Shown in pieces: positions 12,047-23,848 of a DNA stretch of 64,000 nt; the first letter of the stretch is position 1; each line of letters begins with the position of its first letter. Position numbers and translations under genes: made by a program. This DNA comes from Blastomyces gilchristii SLH14081 (taxonomy: Eukaryota; Ascomycota; Eurotiomycetes; Onygenales; Ajellomycetaceae): NCBI RefSeq assembly GCF_000003855.2, contig NW_003101681.1, forward strand, positions 5,580,405-5,644,404, written 5' to 3'. Under the pieces are notes generated by a model that worked only from the letters and a program-made list of their open reading frames with translations, searched no databases and had not been told where the DNA came from.

Positions 12047-12331
12047 TGTAGCGGGCTGCGCCTGATCATCATATACTTTACACTCCATAAATTCCGTCAA
12101 AAGCTCCGATTCTCAGTCATTCGCAATCGCTGATCCTCGGCTGAAAAACTCATAGAATTCCTTTTCTTCAACCCCGAAGCTCCACCGTGTATGAACTGTA
12201 TATGTGTATAAATATTCACTCTAATCACTGATTCTTGCACTTTCTCTTTCTTTTTCTTTTTTAATGTTTTTCACTTTGTTATATAAGATCTATATATATT
12301 ATACTGATCTATTTAATGTAGGTCTCTTACA
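12047..12331 (+). repeat. GypA1 5' LTR
   Basis: 285 bp, starting TGTAGCGGGCTGCGCC and ending CTCTTACA, so it has the usual TG...CA ends. A TATA-like TATAAATA at 12207-12214 lies at the same place in every GypA LTR seen, so it is the likely promoter core. The first ~150 bases are clearly richer in CpG than the internal region. Confidence 0.92.
12207..12214 (+). promoter_or_regulatory. Probable LTR TATA box
   Basis: TATAAATA, followed by TTCAC, is conserved in the LTRs of GypA1 (both), GypA2, GypA4 and GypA5 (56007-56014). The position, about 125 bases before the LTR end, is compatible with transcription starting inside the LTR. The role is inferred from conservation and sequence only. Confidence 0.55.
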
Positions 12332-12630
12332 CTTGAGAAATGTTCATTGTCATCTTATCAGAAATGATTACTCACTGAGATATTTGAACACATAATGATG
12401 TGTAAGAAATAGAGAAATAATTAAACAGTTAAGCAGATATTGAGTTCTCAGATAGAAGCTTACTTGTCAGTCACTCTGGCCCTGCAACAAGATCTTATGA
12501 GAAGAACAAGATCTTTCAAAGAGAATGTCAGCAAAAGACCTGAGAGTTCTGACATATATGTATGAGATATTCATACAATTACACTTCTTTTAATTTCACA
12601 GTTACTACACATTTGATGAATGATACAGCT

Positions 12631-13761
12631 ATGTCTACTGACAATATAAGAGAACTCTTGAACGCGAGTATAGATGCAGTGCCACAGTGACTTTGAGTAA
12701 TGTTGAAATTACAACAGCAACAGATAGCTGATATGCATGCAACTCAACAACATCAATATGAGAAGATTTAATAATTATCTTAACTAGAAACCCCTGCACA
12801 AGCAATTTCAACACTGACTGAATCAGATATGAATATGTAAGTGCTGAAGAAATATTTAAATACTTCTGCATATTTTAATGCTTCTGATCTCACTCCCTAT
12901 TTATCATGAAGATTGGAAATGCTTATGAAACTAAGTGTAGATGAAGATGCCATCAGTTCATTAATCAATCAAGATTGATATATCAATACATGATTGAATG
13001 ATCACATGAGACAGAAGTTTCATTCATGGATGAAAGTATGTGAATCAGTATCACAAACATCTGAGAATATCATCAAATATCTTGATATTCTGTGCTAAGA
13101 CACTGCTATGCAACAGAAAGTATTAGATTGATTACAGAGTATCTGACAGAGAAACACTTCTCTTACAATATGCATTCTTGACTTTGACATCAAGATTCTA
13201 GAAGCAGGTGATCAATCTTGAGAGGATTAAATGAAGATTAGTATGCTTAAGAAGACATTAACTTTTGAACTCTTACAGACTCTTATAAGTGTAGATGAAG
13301 ACTCAACTTATAAAGACTTCTACATACAACTCTGAACAATGAATGATCATCTGATCAAGCTTAAGAGTATACAGAACAGTGACAGAAGATGTTACATCTC
13401 AGTCACTCATACATCTGTGCTAAAGAATAACAACAATGATACAGATGCTATGAACTGAGTAGACTTAAATATCTATATATAAGCAAGAGTCTCTGCAGTC
13501 TAAACAGGCTTTCAAGTTCTCAGAATCACTTCTGAAGAAGTTGCTGACTGATGTCAATGTGAGATGTGCATCAATTGTAACTGATCAGAATATATTACCT
13601 TCAACTACTGATCAGTCTATGTACCTCCTCACTTGAGAGAAAGATCAGTGTCTTCTCACTTAAAGAATGAATCAGTATCTGTTCACATCAATCACATTGT
13701 ATTGAAGAAAGATTCAGAGAAGAACTATGAAGATACTCTGATGAAACAGGGAAAAGATTAG
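12631..13761 (+). pseudogene. GypA1 gag
   Basis: Structural (capsid/nucleocapsid) protein of the element, about 376 codons from ATG 12631 to TAG 13759-13761. That TAG occupies the same place in all four GypA copies with gag, whereas mutated Trp codons in this frame are TGA, so TAG is probably the true stop. Near the C-terminus (13567-13610) a CCHC zinc knuckle remains as C-I-N-C-N, with the His and last Cys changed to Tyr. The N-terminal part is helical and Gln-rich. The start is chosen because the same frame begins with ATG in copies 1, 2 and 5. Many TGA/TAA stops interrupt it. Confidence 0.8.
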
Positions 13762-16145
13762 CTTTTATTCAAATTTGTAAACAGAAGCTTGAAGAGATCA
13801 GATAACAATGATTTGAAGAGAAAATAATAATAAATGTAATTCTTGTATCTACTGTGATGAGTAACATGTATAATATGAAAGCTATGATAGACAGCAGTCT
13901 ATATCATTATACAATGATTAAATCTTCAGTTGTAAGACATTATAATCTTCAGTATATTCTCTTATCAAATCTCTGACTTCTTGCAGAATTCAATGACTGA
14001 AAGAATGTTTGTATCTGTTACATAGTGAAGCTAAATATAGATGTCAGAGAACATCAATATAAAGATGTCTATACATATGAAGTTGATAATCTTGATTATA
14101 ATCTTATATTAGAACTTATCTGACTGTCTGAACAAGGCATCTTATTGAATACTCAAAACAGAAGCCTAATATTCTCTAATAATAATAGAGTTCATGAAGA
14201 TGACATTTACAAGACTATGAATCTGACACAGATCTCTGTCAATACTTATAAAATGCTCTGAAAAAGAAGTTGCTGAAAAGATTACTGATAGCAGAATCAT
14301 ATAGCAATCTATTTCATTAGTCTGACTGATATTAAGAAAGCTCTAGAAAAGTTATTCTGTACTATAATAACAGATTCTCATATAAAACTTTCTCAATAAT
14401 ATCATGAATATCTAGATATCTTTCAATAAGACAACATTATAAATATATTTCTCTTATGAGACTCAGAAGTGAATCACAGTATTAAGTTAGAAAAGAAGAA
14501 TAATAAGCACTTCAAGTCATCATAAGACTCTCTTTATAATATGTCTTAAGATGAACTTCTTCTTTTTCAGAAGACACTCAATGATCTGTTAAGTAAGAAA
14601 TTTATATATATTAATAACTCTTCTACTACAGCTTCTATTCTCTTTATAAAGAAATCAGGTAAAGAACTCTGATTCTGTGTGAATGATTAAGAATTGAATA
14701 GATTAATCAAGAAGAACTGCTATTCTTTATATCTTATCAATGAAACTCTAGCTCACATCAGATAAGCTTAATAATTTATAAAACTAGATATTATTACTGC
14801 ATTTTATAAAATCTGTATTACTGAAGAAGATAAATGACTTACAGCATTCTGAATATGTTATAATCTCTTTGAATAACTAATTACACTGTTTGCACTGACT
14901 AATACTCTCAGTATATTTCAGAAGTATATCAACTGAGCACTCTGAGATTTTCTTAATAAATTTATATCTGCATATCTTGATAACATTCTCATCTTCACTG
15001 ATAAGTTTAGAAAAGAATATCAAGAATATATATGAAGAATATTACAATGATTATAAGAAGCAGAACTATCAATAGATATTAATAAGTGTAATTTCAAAGT
15101 CAAGAGTATAAAATATCTAGGTTTTATCATAGAAGCTGATAAGAGAATTTGAATGAATTCTGAGAAAGTCTTCACTATTCTTGAATGAAAAGCTTCATAT
15201 ACTATGAAGAGTGTATAAAGCTTTATTAAATTTACTAACTTCTATCAGTGATTTATAAGAAACTTCTCAGATATTGTAAGATTACTTATAAAACTCATTA
15301 AGAAGAACTCAGTATTTCAATGATCAGTAGATACTGATACTGCATTTATATAGATGAAGAAGATATTCATTAATACATCTTTACTAATGATATTTAATTC
15401 TAATTATGAAATAGTTATTGAAGCTAAGTTCTTTGACTATGTTATAGAAAGAGCTATATTGTAATATAATAATAAAGATGTCTTATAATTATATGTCTTC
15501 ATATCTAAGAAATTAAGTCTCACTGAATACAACTATGAGATCTATGATAAGAAACTTCTTATAATTATACACTGTCTAGAAGAATGAGACTCTGAACTCT
15601 GAAGTATCTCTGAATTTAAGATAATCATAGATCAGAAGAATCTCAAGTACTTTATAACTATCTATAAACTCACTGAATAACAGATATAATGATCTGAGTT
15701 CTTAAGCTGCTTTCATTTTACAATACACTACTGTCTCAGTAGTCAGAACTTGATAATAGATGTTCTCTTATAATGAGAGTAAGATATGCCTTCTGATATA
15801 ACTGACACCTGTTGAATGAACTTAGAACACTAGCTTCAAGATCTGAAGATATTAGTTAATCAAGATGAAACAACTCATAATACTATATATACTTCTCTGA
15901 TTAGAACACTCTCTCTTCAAACTGTCACTGACACTGACACTGACACTGACACTGATATCTCAACTTCTCTCAAAGCTACACTGAATAAATTATGACATAT
16001 AACAGCTCAAACTGATGAACTTCTTCAAGTACTCACTGAAGCAGTACATTAAGAAGCACTCTCGTTTCTCCCAGAACTATGTATAAGAATTGACATCTCA
16101 GAATACTCAATTGATGATAATAATACTCTGAAGTTTTATGAATAA
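13762..16145 (+). pseudogene. GypA1 pol, first part (protease-RT-RNase H)
   Basis: Reads in the frame one base back from gag. The protease carries a D-S-S in place of the usual D-S/T-G (M-K-A-M-I-D-S-S near 13875-13900). The RT spans about 14500-15200, with the catalytic box A-Y-L-D-N-I-L-I-F near 14968 (second Asp mutated to Asn). RNase H covers about 15300-15770, including the family's conserved [12 protein letters not shown] motif near 15520. A short CACTGA tandem repeat lies at 15926-15955. The gene is cut after about codon 790 by LINE copy 2 and resumes at 23849. Confidence 0.85.
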
Positions 16146-16159
16146 TGTTGAGTCTCTCA
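16146..16159 (+). repeat. Target site duplication of LINE copy 2, left
   Basis: tgttgagtctctca here is repeated exactly at 23835-23848. Because aataa precedes both and the LINE tail is (AAT)n, the duplication is 14-19 bp. Uninterrupted GypA copies at about 31468 and 59938 carry the single-copy version of the site. Confidence 0.9.
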
Positions 16160-17862
16160 ACCGCTCCACCACGAACTCGCTCGATTTTTCGAATAAGAAC
16201 CCACTGATAGATTCATTGAAAAGCCCTCGATCATATGAGCATTTTGACCCTATCACCGACTGCATACCCCGTGTGGTGGTGAAGTTATTCAGCCAAATGT
16301 GAACCAGATGTTGTTCAAAACTCCTGTGTGGGATTATCCCCCATTCTCCCCTACCACATCACAACCCCGGGCCAAATTGCCATACAAATTGTAAGATGAA
16401 GAGACCTAGCCATATGCATTAATCTTCTCAATTTTAGAAGATTCTCAATCTGTAATTGTGAAGATATCTGAGAAGTAATCTCTGTGAAAACGCTGTTCAT
16501 CTTTGATGTTTCAAAACATCAATGCCAAGTCTCACCCTCATATCACCCTTCTCAATCTGGCCCATCCCTGGCAGAAAAATACAAAAAAATATCTCAACAA
16601 TGATATCAAGTACATAATTAACAGACACTTCTGAAGTTCAATCTCTGTGAATACTCTGTCTGTCTTCAGTGTATCTAGACATCAACATCAAGTCTCACTC
16701 TCATATCACCTCTCTCAATCTGGCTCATTCTCAGCAGAATAATACAAAAAGATACCTTGACAACAGTATTCAATATATAATCAGTGAATAATGAGTCAAC
16801 AGAACAAGTCAACAGCATATCAACAACTATAAATTCAGTATATCTCAAGATCTGACTGAGTCTTTGATCTCTGTACAGTGAGATATATGAAATCTAGTTT
16901 TAATATCTCAATATTCAATAGATTCTGTAAGAGATTGAGAATAGCAACACTAAATTTCTATTGAATTTGAGAATTAATTCTATATTAATATAATCATTGA
17001 CAAAGTCTTCTATTTCAAAATATAAATAATCAGTTTCTCTACATTCTGCTGACAATATTTATATTATTATATAGAAACAGACTTATATTTTCTATAATAT
17101 CAAGACTCTGAAGAGAGAAAGTCTTGATAGAGAGTATATAGTAGTGTATATCTTAGCAGTTTCTATTTCATTCTTCTACAGCAGTTAATATAAAAAAAAA
17201 AAAAAAAGATCTTAGAAATAGTTTTTTACTTCTCTTGAAAAAGTAAGATGTTTTTCTCTGAGTTTTATACAATATTCTTACAAAGAATTAAAAACAGAGT
17301 TATTTTATATCATAATTTTATATTCTTTTAAGTAAGAATTACTTTTTCAGTTACTGAAGAGCTTTTATTAATACTTAATTCTTTTTTACACTCTTTATTA
17401 ACTGATTTGAGTTACACACTTATTGTGTGAGAAGAATTGAATAATTTAGAATAAAATTAAATAGTTTTAATCAATTTCTCTGCAAAAAATTGATTTATTT
17501 TTTATCAGTTTTTCTCTTAAAAACTGTTATATTATCTAATTTATTATCAATTGATATCATACTTTTCCTCACTGTATTTCAAGAAAGAGATTGTAAAGAT
17601 TTCATTGATTTATCTTAAAAATCAATTTTAGTTTATTAGATTGTCTTCAAAAATCTAATCTAGTTACTGAACTAGTGTGAAAAAAATCAGGTGTTTTATA
17701 TATAAAAGTCTTTTATTCTTCTTTTGAAACAGTTTGACCAAATTTTCAATTGAAAACAGACTTAGAAATCTCTTAATTGAAACAGTCTGATCAACTTTTC
17801 AAAAGAGTTCAATAAATATCTCAATTGAAACAGTCTGATCAACTTTGCAGTGAGTGAGAACA
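16160..17862 (+). promoter_or_regulatory. LINE copy 2 5' UTR with internal monomers
   Basis: Non-coding 1.7 kb leader. The first ~400 bp is richer in CpG and clearly less mutated than the rest. Two monomers with a shared ~100 bp core start at about 16520 and 16683 (period about 160 bp). Further on there are an A-run at about 17192-17208 and several short inverted stretches. In LINEs the 5' UTR holds the internal promoter; that role is inferred here. Confidence 0.65.
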
Positions 17863-19482
17863 ATGAGTTTAAAAATACTCTCAGTTAATGTGAAAAAAGC
17901 TGCTTTCTCAAATGCTATTTCTGAGATTGAAATTCTGAAGAGAAGAAAGATAGAAGAAATAAAGAAATAACAAGTTCTTGAAATACAGAATCTTGAAAAA
18001 GCAAGTAGGATTCTTGAAAAACAGTGTCTGAGTGAGATAAATGAAGAAGTTCTATTAATTCTTCATACTCAGACTAGACAACTACAGAAAGTGATCAAGT
18101 TCAAACTTGAAATTTCAAACATAGTTCTAAAAACTATGAAAATTTCTAATATAATCACTGACTCTTCAGTTTGCTCTTCTTTCTTTACTACTTCTTCTTC
18201 TTCTTCTTCTTTAAATCAGAAGAAAATATATGCTCAAGCAGCTGAATCTGCTATCTCTAAACCTGCTGTCTCTAAATCTGCTATCTCAAAATCTGCTCAA
18301 AATTCTGAGAAATCTGAGAAGAATACTGCTCATACTTCTATTAATAGAAGAGTGAAGAAAAAAATATAAAAAGAGAAAAATCTTCAAATCTTCAGAAATA
18401 GAAGACTTATTCTCAAAGTTTCAAATCAGAACATCTTGCAGAGAAATAAGCTAAACTCAAATCTCATTTTTAGAATTAGAAATGAAATCAATCAGTAGTT
18501 CTTTTCTCAGTTAATAACTGATATTAAAGTTCAAAAATCATTTATAGCTTCAATTGAGTCATTCTTCTTTAAAAGCTTCATCATTCTGATCACAATGTCT
18601 GAATTCAGTGCAGAATTCCTTATTCAGAATGAGAATCTCTGAAAATCAGCAGTAGAATCTCTGTTAAACACAATAATTCTATCTAAGAGAGATGAAAAGT
18701 GAGATAAATTCATTCTTCATAATATTTCAGTTGAAATCTTTGACTGTGAGAAAGAAATGCTACTTCTCAAAAATGAATTAGAAGAATACAATTCTATTCA
18801 ACTGAGAAAAGAGTCTATATAGCTTAATTCAATTGAGTTCAGACAGAGTAGAAGAAATGCCTCTGTTCTAGTATATATAAAGACACTTGAATAATCAAGA
18901 ATCTCTGAAGTAAGAGCAGCAGATTTAAAAATAAGAGTTCATAAATACAAAGACTCAAGAATGAATCTCAAAGCTCAAACACAGTATTCAAACTGTCAAA
19001 GATATGAACACTTTATAATCTCTTATTTCAGAGACTCAAAATGCATATTCTGTGCTGAAGATTATAAAACTAGTGAGCATAAATATGAAACATGCTTAAA
19101 AAGAGATGAAATATGTCAATATACTGTGCTTAAGTGCTTTAATTGCAAACAAAAACATGTATCTAGCTCAAAAGAATGTGTATTTACTTCAAGAACTCAG
19201 AAGAACTGAAGAAAACATGAAGCTCAAAATGAATCTAAAACTGAAGAGAAAAGTCAAGCTAGTAAATCTGCAACTGTAAGCTTAAAAAGAAGAAATTCTT
19301 AACTATTTAGATTTTCAAACTTCAATTCTCCAGCTAATTGTAAACAGAATTTAAATTCTCAAACTTCTGTTAAGATTAGAGAATTGAGAAATGACTCTGA
19401 TAATAAACTAGATATAATACAAGCAGTTGAGATTCCTACTTTTTAAAATAGTTATAATCTACTATCTGATGATAGTGAGTAG
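17863..19482 (+). pseudogene. LINE copy 2 ORF1 (gag-like, zinc-knuckle protein)
   Basis: About 539 codons from ATG 17863 (N-terminus MSLKILSVNVKK) to TAG 19480-19482. The N-terminal ~70 residues form a Lys/Glu-rich predicted coiled coil, followed by a Ser-rich stretch (18180-18220) and a longer helical region. The C-terminal third (18985-19190) holds three zinc knuckles: a damaged first (NCQRYEH), a middle with C-X2-C, and a last CFNCKQKHVSSSKEC with C-X2-C-X3-H-X6-C. Such proteins bind the LINE RNA. Nonsense codons include TAA at 18367 and TGA at 19207. The TAG stop is shared by four copies, which favours it over TGA 19513-19515. Confidence 0.82.
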
Positions 19483-19511
19483 ATTCTACTCTATCTCTAC
19501 TCTCTTTTAGT

Positions 19512-22500
19512 ATGAATATACAACAAAAATAACAAAAAAAGTTTAAAAACTCTTTAAAAATCACATTTATTCAAAATAATGTGAATAGAAACTTAAAATG
19601 TATTTATTCTTATCTTCAGATTGCATTTGAATAAAAAGTTGACTTTGTACTTCTTCAAGAATCAAACTTTAATACTGAGTAAAAGTACATTATTTCTTAT
19701 TCAAGCTATGACTGCTTTCTTTGTGAAAAATCTGGAATAAAATTAAGAGTAGTGATCTATGAGAGAAAAAGATCAAGATATTAATTTAATTTGAGATTTG
19801 ATATCATATCTGACTCTGATATTCTAGTGAGTGATATTATAGATAAAGAGAATGAGTTTGATAGTATTCAACTTATAAATATCTATAATAAAAAGCTATT
19901 GAAAGAAAATAACAACATCTGAATAATTAACAGAGAATTTTTGAATATAACTCTCTTAAAAAACTCTATAATTACAGAAGACTTCAATACACATCATCTC
20001 TGATGAAACTCAGAGTGCATAAGAGCAGTAAGATCAAATAAACTGATTGAATAAACTTTTGAGTATTCAATAGATTTAGTTAACAAGTCTGATCAATAAA
20101 CATTCTTTAGAAAAGATATGAAACAGAAATCTATTATAGATCTAACTTTTATATCATAAAATCTAATTGAAAAAAGACTTATAAACTGATTTATTAATTC
20201 AAATGAAATCTCAGAATTGAGTCATGAGATCATTCAATTTGATATTGAACTGAGTGAAAAATAAAGAAGTGAAAATTCTCTTCTCTCTAATCAGTATAAC
20301 TTTGAAAAAGCTGATTAAAAAGCAGTTAAAGAAAGAGTAAAACAGCTGAAATCTAAAAGACAGAGTGAGCTCTATTAAAATCAAAGTCAAGATATCTCAA
20401 ATGAAATACTTAAGAATAGAGTAAAGCTGATTACATCTATTCTTCTAACAAGTATTGAAGAAAATATTTCAAAGAAAAAGTCTTCTGAGTATTTCAAATC
20501 TTGATGAAATGAGAATATCACTTCTAAAAGAAAGTAATTAGTCACTGCTAAGAGAGATTGAAAGAATAACTTAATATCTGATAAAGAGTTCAAAGTTATT
20601 CAAAATGAATATTTTTCAGATATTAAAAGAGTCAAAACAGATTACTGAAATAAATTTCTTGAAGAAGTATAAAAAAAAGAAGTTTTTAAAGTCTTTAACT
20701 ATACTAAAACATGAAGTGTAGCAAAGCTTTCAATCTTAGAACATGAATTTCAGAATGAATTGTATACAGCAAACTCTTTTAAGAAAAAATATCAAGAATT
20801 TATGAGAATTCTCTTTCAAAACTCATCATATTTAGAAGAGAAGAATATGTCATTTCATGAATATATTGATGAAAATAACTGGGAATGACCTGATCTTATA
20901 TAAGATAAACTAGAGTCAGTAATATTCTCAAGTTCAATGAAAACTGCTGCAGGGCCTAATTCAATTAATCACTTAATTATTCAAAACATATATTTCTACT
21001 TGAAGAATGAATATTTTGAGCTCTTTTTCAATCTCTTAAAAAATAATTATCACTCTGAATGCTGAAGAGAAGCTACTGAAGTAATCCTTACAAAATCTAA
21101 TAGAAAAGCTTCAATTTCTAAGTTCTATAGAGTAATATCTCTATTGAACTGATTGAAAAAAATTCTAGATAAGATAATAGCTACTAGATTATCTTTTATA
21201 AGCTCTATTAGTAATTCTCTTCTATTTAATGAATAAATAAGAGATAGAAAACAATGTTCTGCAATTGATACTGTTCTTTCAGTTATTCATAATATTTAAG
21301 TAACAAAGCATGAAGATCTGATCTCAACTATAGTTTTTATTGATATAAAAGATATATTTGATCATGTTTCAAAGTCTAAGATAATTCAAACTTTGAAGAT
21401 GTTAAAACTGTCACTTTCTCTAATAAAATGAGTTAATTATTTTATATCTAAAAGAATTATACAACTATTCTTTAATGAAAGAAAATAAGATAAAACTGAG
21501 ATAAAAATAGAAGTAGTATAAGAATCTTCAATTTCATCTGTTTTATTTGCAATATATACTGTATATCTATTCAAGAATAGAGAGATGAATATAGTGAGAT
21601 CTTCAAGTTATATAGATGATATTGATCTACTCTACAGTTCAATGACAATCAAAGAGAATTTAGAAGTAATTAAGAAAGCAGTAAAGAAAATCTTTAATAG
21701 AGCAGATATCAATCTAATTCAATTTAATACAAATAAAACTGAGTTAATTCACTTTTTTTTCAGATTTAATGAGAAAGAACTAAGTCTAACTCTTTTGAAT
21801 AAAGAGATTAAACTCAGTTTGAATGTCAAATGACTAGAAGTATGGTTAAACTCCAAGTTGAATTTTAAATATCATATTCAACAAAGAAGTATCAAGACAG
21901 AGAGACTACTGAATAGTATAATCAGACTATCAAATACTGAGAGAGGTCTATTCTTTCAGACTATGAGACAGTTATACATAGCCTGTATTATCTCAGTAGC
22001 TGATTATGAAGTTTCAGTTTGATGAAATAATCAAGAAAACTTTACTGAACTCTTTCAAAGTCTATATAACAGAGTTTTAAGAAGAATTCTGAGAGCATTC
22101 AAATCATCTTCTATTAAAACAATGAAAATTGAAGCTTCAATTTTATCTTCTACTATTTAATTTGAAAAGGCCTGTATGAACTATACTCTGAGAGTCATGA
22201 AGATGAGCTTAAATCATATAATGAGAGAAAGAGTCTCTTCTTCATTTTCATCAGTTAACTCAGGAAATAAACTGAATTAAAATAGATTTCTTGATTGAAA
22301 TAAGAATAATGCTTTAAAGAAAATGCCCTCTCAACTGTATAGACTATGTTCACTTATTAAAAATTAATTTTCTTTATTAAATGTTGAGAAAATTGATCAT
22401 GAGAAGATATCTCTCTGAAGAGAAAAGATGAAATCTCTCATAGACTTATAAATAAGTGAACTATCTAAAGAGAGAGAATATGAACAGTATTTAAAGAAGA

Positions 22501-23462
22501 TCTCTACAATTAATATAAAAAGCACTATTCTGATTTAATCAAATGACTTAAAAAATGAGAATTTAAATAGATTAGACACAGACATTGCTTATACTGAAGA
22601 TAATATTAATTTTATCTCAGATTTCTGAAATTTAGGCTGTGAATCTGAAGTCTTTGATGCTGAACTATTTGTAATAGTGAAAGCTTTCAAACTCATTGAA
22701 ATAAAATCTCATAAAAGAGGAAATAGTTTGAAAGAGATATGAATATTCTCTGATAGTCAAGCTGCTTTAAAAAGACTTAGAAATAGTTAGATTCATAATG
22801 ATTAAATTAATCTTGAACTAATTTTAAACTCTGTTTTGAAAATTCAAAAGAGAAGAACATTAAAACTGATAATTCATCTTCATTGAGTTCCTGCTTATAT
22901 GAATATTCATGACAATGAATTGGCTGATTCAGCTGTAAAAAAGAGTTCAGAATTAAGCAGATCTATTCAAAAAACAGTGTCCTGATCTTTTATAAAGAGA
23001 AAGATAAAAGAATCTTGTTTAAATAAGTGAAATGAAAGCTGGCAGAAACAAAAGAAGAGTATACATTATTCAAGATTTGAGATAAAATCAAAGTGAAAAT
23101 CTTGTTCAATTAAATGTAAAAAGAAGATATTCTTATCTATAATTCAGCTGAAACTAGAACATGATTATTTCAAATTCTATATACAAAGATTTGATGATAG
23201 ATTTGATTTAACAGAGTGCTCATTCTGCAATGTAAATGAAAATCCTGAGTATATTGTAATATATTGTGCATTATACAATAGTCTCAGAGTCTGATTAAAG
23301 AAGAAGTATGATTTAAATTAATTAAACATGAGGTTCTTATTCTCAACTAAGACAGGAATTAAATACTTAATAGACTTTCTATCAGAAACTCAAGCAGCTA
23401 TAAGAAAATGACTGAATTCAGAAGTATCTGAATATGAAGAGGTGAAAATTGATTAGATATAG
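19512..23462 (+). pseudogene. LINE copy 2 ORF2 (endonuclease-RT-RNase H)
   Basis: From ATG 19512 to TAG 23460-23462 is an exact multiple of three (1,316 codons), so frame is kept despite many stops. Domains: AP endonuclease (about 19560-20270; the acidic D-F-N-x-H-H motif near 19981); RT (about 20930-21850), with D-I-K-D-x-F-D-H-V near 21345 and the catalytic SYIDDIDLLYS box near 21608; RNase H (about 22530-22960), with D-S-Q-A-A and the late N-E-L-A-D-S-A motif; and a zinc knuckle C-X2-C-X7-H/Y-X4-C near 23218-23270. It would cut target DNA and copy the RNA in place. Now dead by nonsense. Confidence 0.9.
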
Positions 23463-23814
23463 TCTGTTAAAACAGCTATATACTATCTTTTAATAATTTT
23501 ATTTTGTTATAGTCTCTCTTTACTGTACTTGTTTCTTTCTGTTTCTTTCTATCTATCTATTTAATGTGTCTATCTTTAAGACTATGTTCTCTTTTCCTTT
23601 GTCATGATATTTTCAAATGGTTTTAAAGTATCAGAAGATGTTGAAATACTGCAATTTGTAAACAGTTTTTGTATTCTGAGCTGGAATTGTCTGATTTTGC
23701 ATATCTGAAATTGATAAATGTATAATAGTTGACTCTATAGATATAGGAAAAGCCCTGAGATCTAAAGGTTCTCAGGTAGATGTCATAGTCTCTAACTGCA
23801 TACATCTATAATTG

Positions 23815-23834
23815 AAGAATAATAATAATAATAA
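23815..23834 (+). repeat. LINE copy 2 3' (AAT)n tail
   Basis: Short run of AAT triplets after ATAATTGAAG; it ends directly at the right target duplication. Confidence 0.9.
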
Positions 23835-23848
23835 TGTTGAGTCTCTCA
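23835..23848 (+). repeat. Target site duplication of LINE copy 2, right
   Basis: Exact repeat of tgttgagtctctca at 16146-16159. Confidence 0.9.

Larger units (their letters stand above)
16160..23834 (+). mobile_element. LINE copy 2, full-length Tad1-like retrotransposon
   Basis: About 7.7 kb: 5' UTR of 1.7 kb, ORF1, ORF2, a short 3' UTR and an (AAT)n tail. It lies inside GypA1 pol with an exact 14 bp TSD and known empty sites in sister copies, so its borders are firm. The 5' end, ACCGCTCC, matches the terminus of copies 1 and 3. The domain order (APE endonuclease, RT, RNase H, CCHC) and an ORF1 with zinc knuckles match the Tad1 group of fungal LINEs. Both ORFs are broken by RIP-type stops. 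Confidence 0.95.

Noticed and set aside
12635..12871. Minus-strand frames at 12635-12871 and 56433-56636
   Set aside because: Antisense to gag at the same place in two copies; the sense strand holds the family-typical gag.
15926..15960. CRISPR-like short repeats (CACTGA units)
   Set aside because: A simple six-base tandem repeat inside GypA1 pol, with no spacers. No CRISPR array or cas gene fits a fungal nuclear repeat region.
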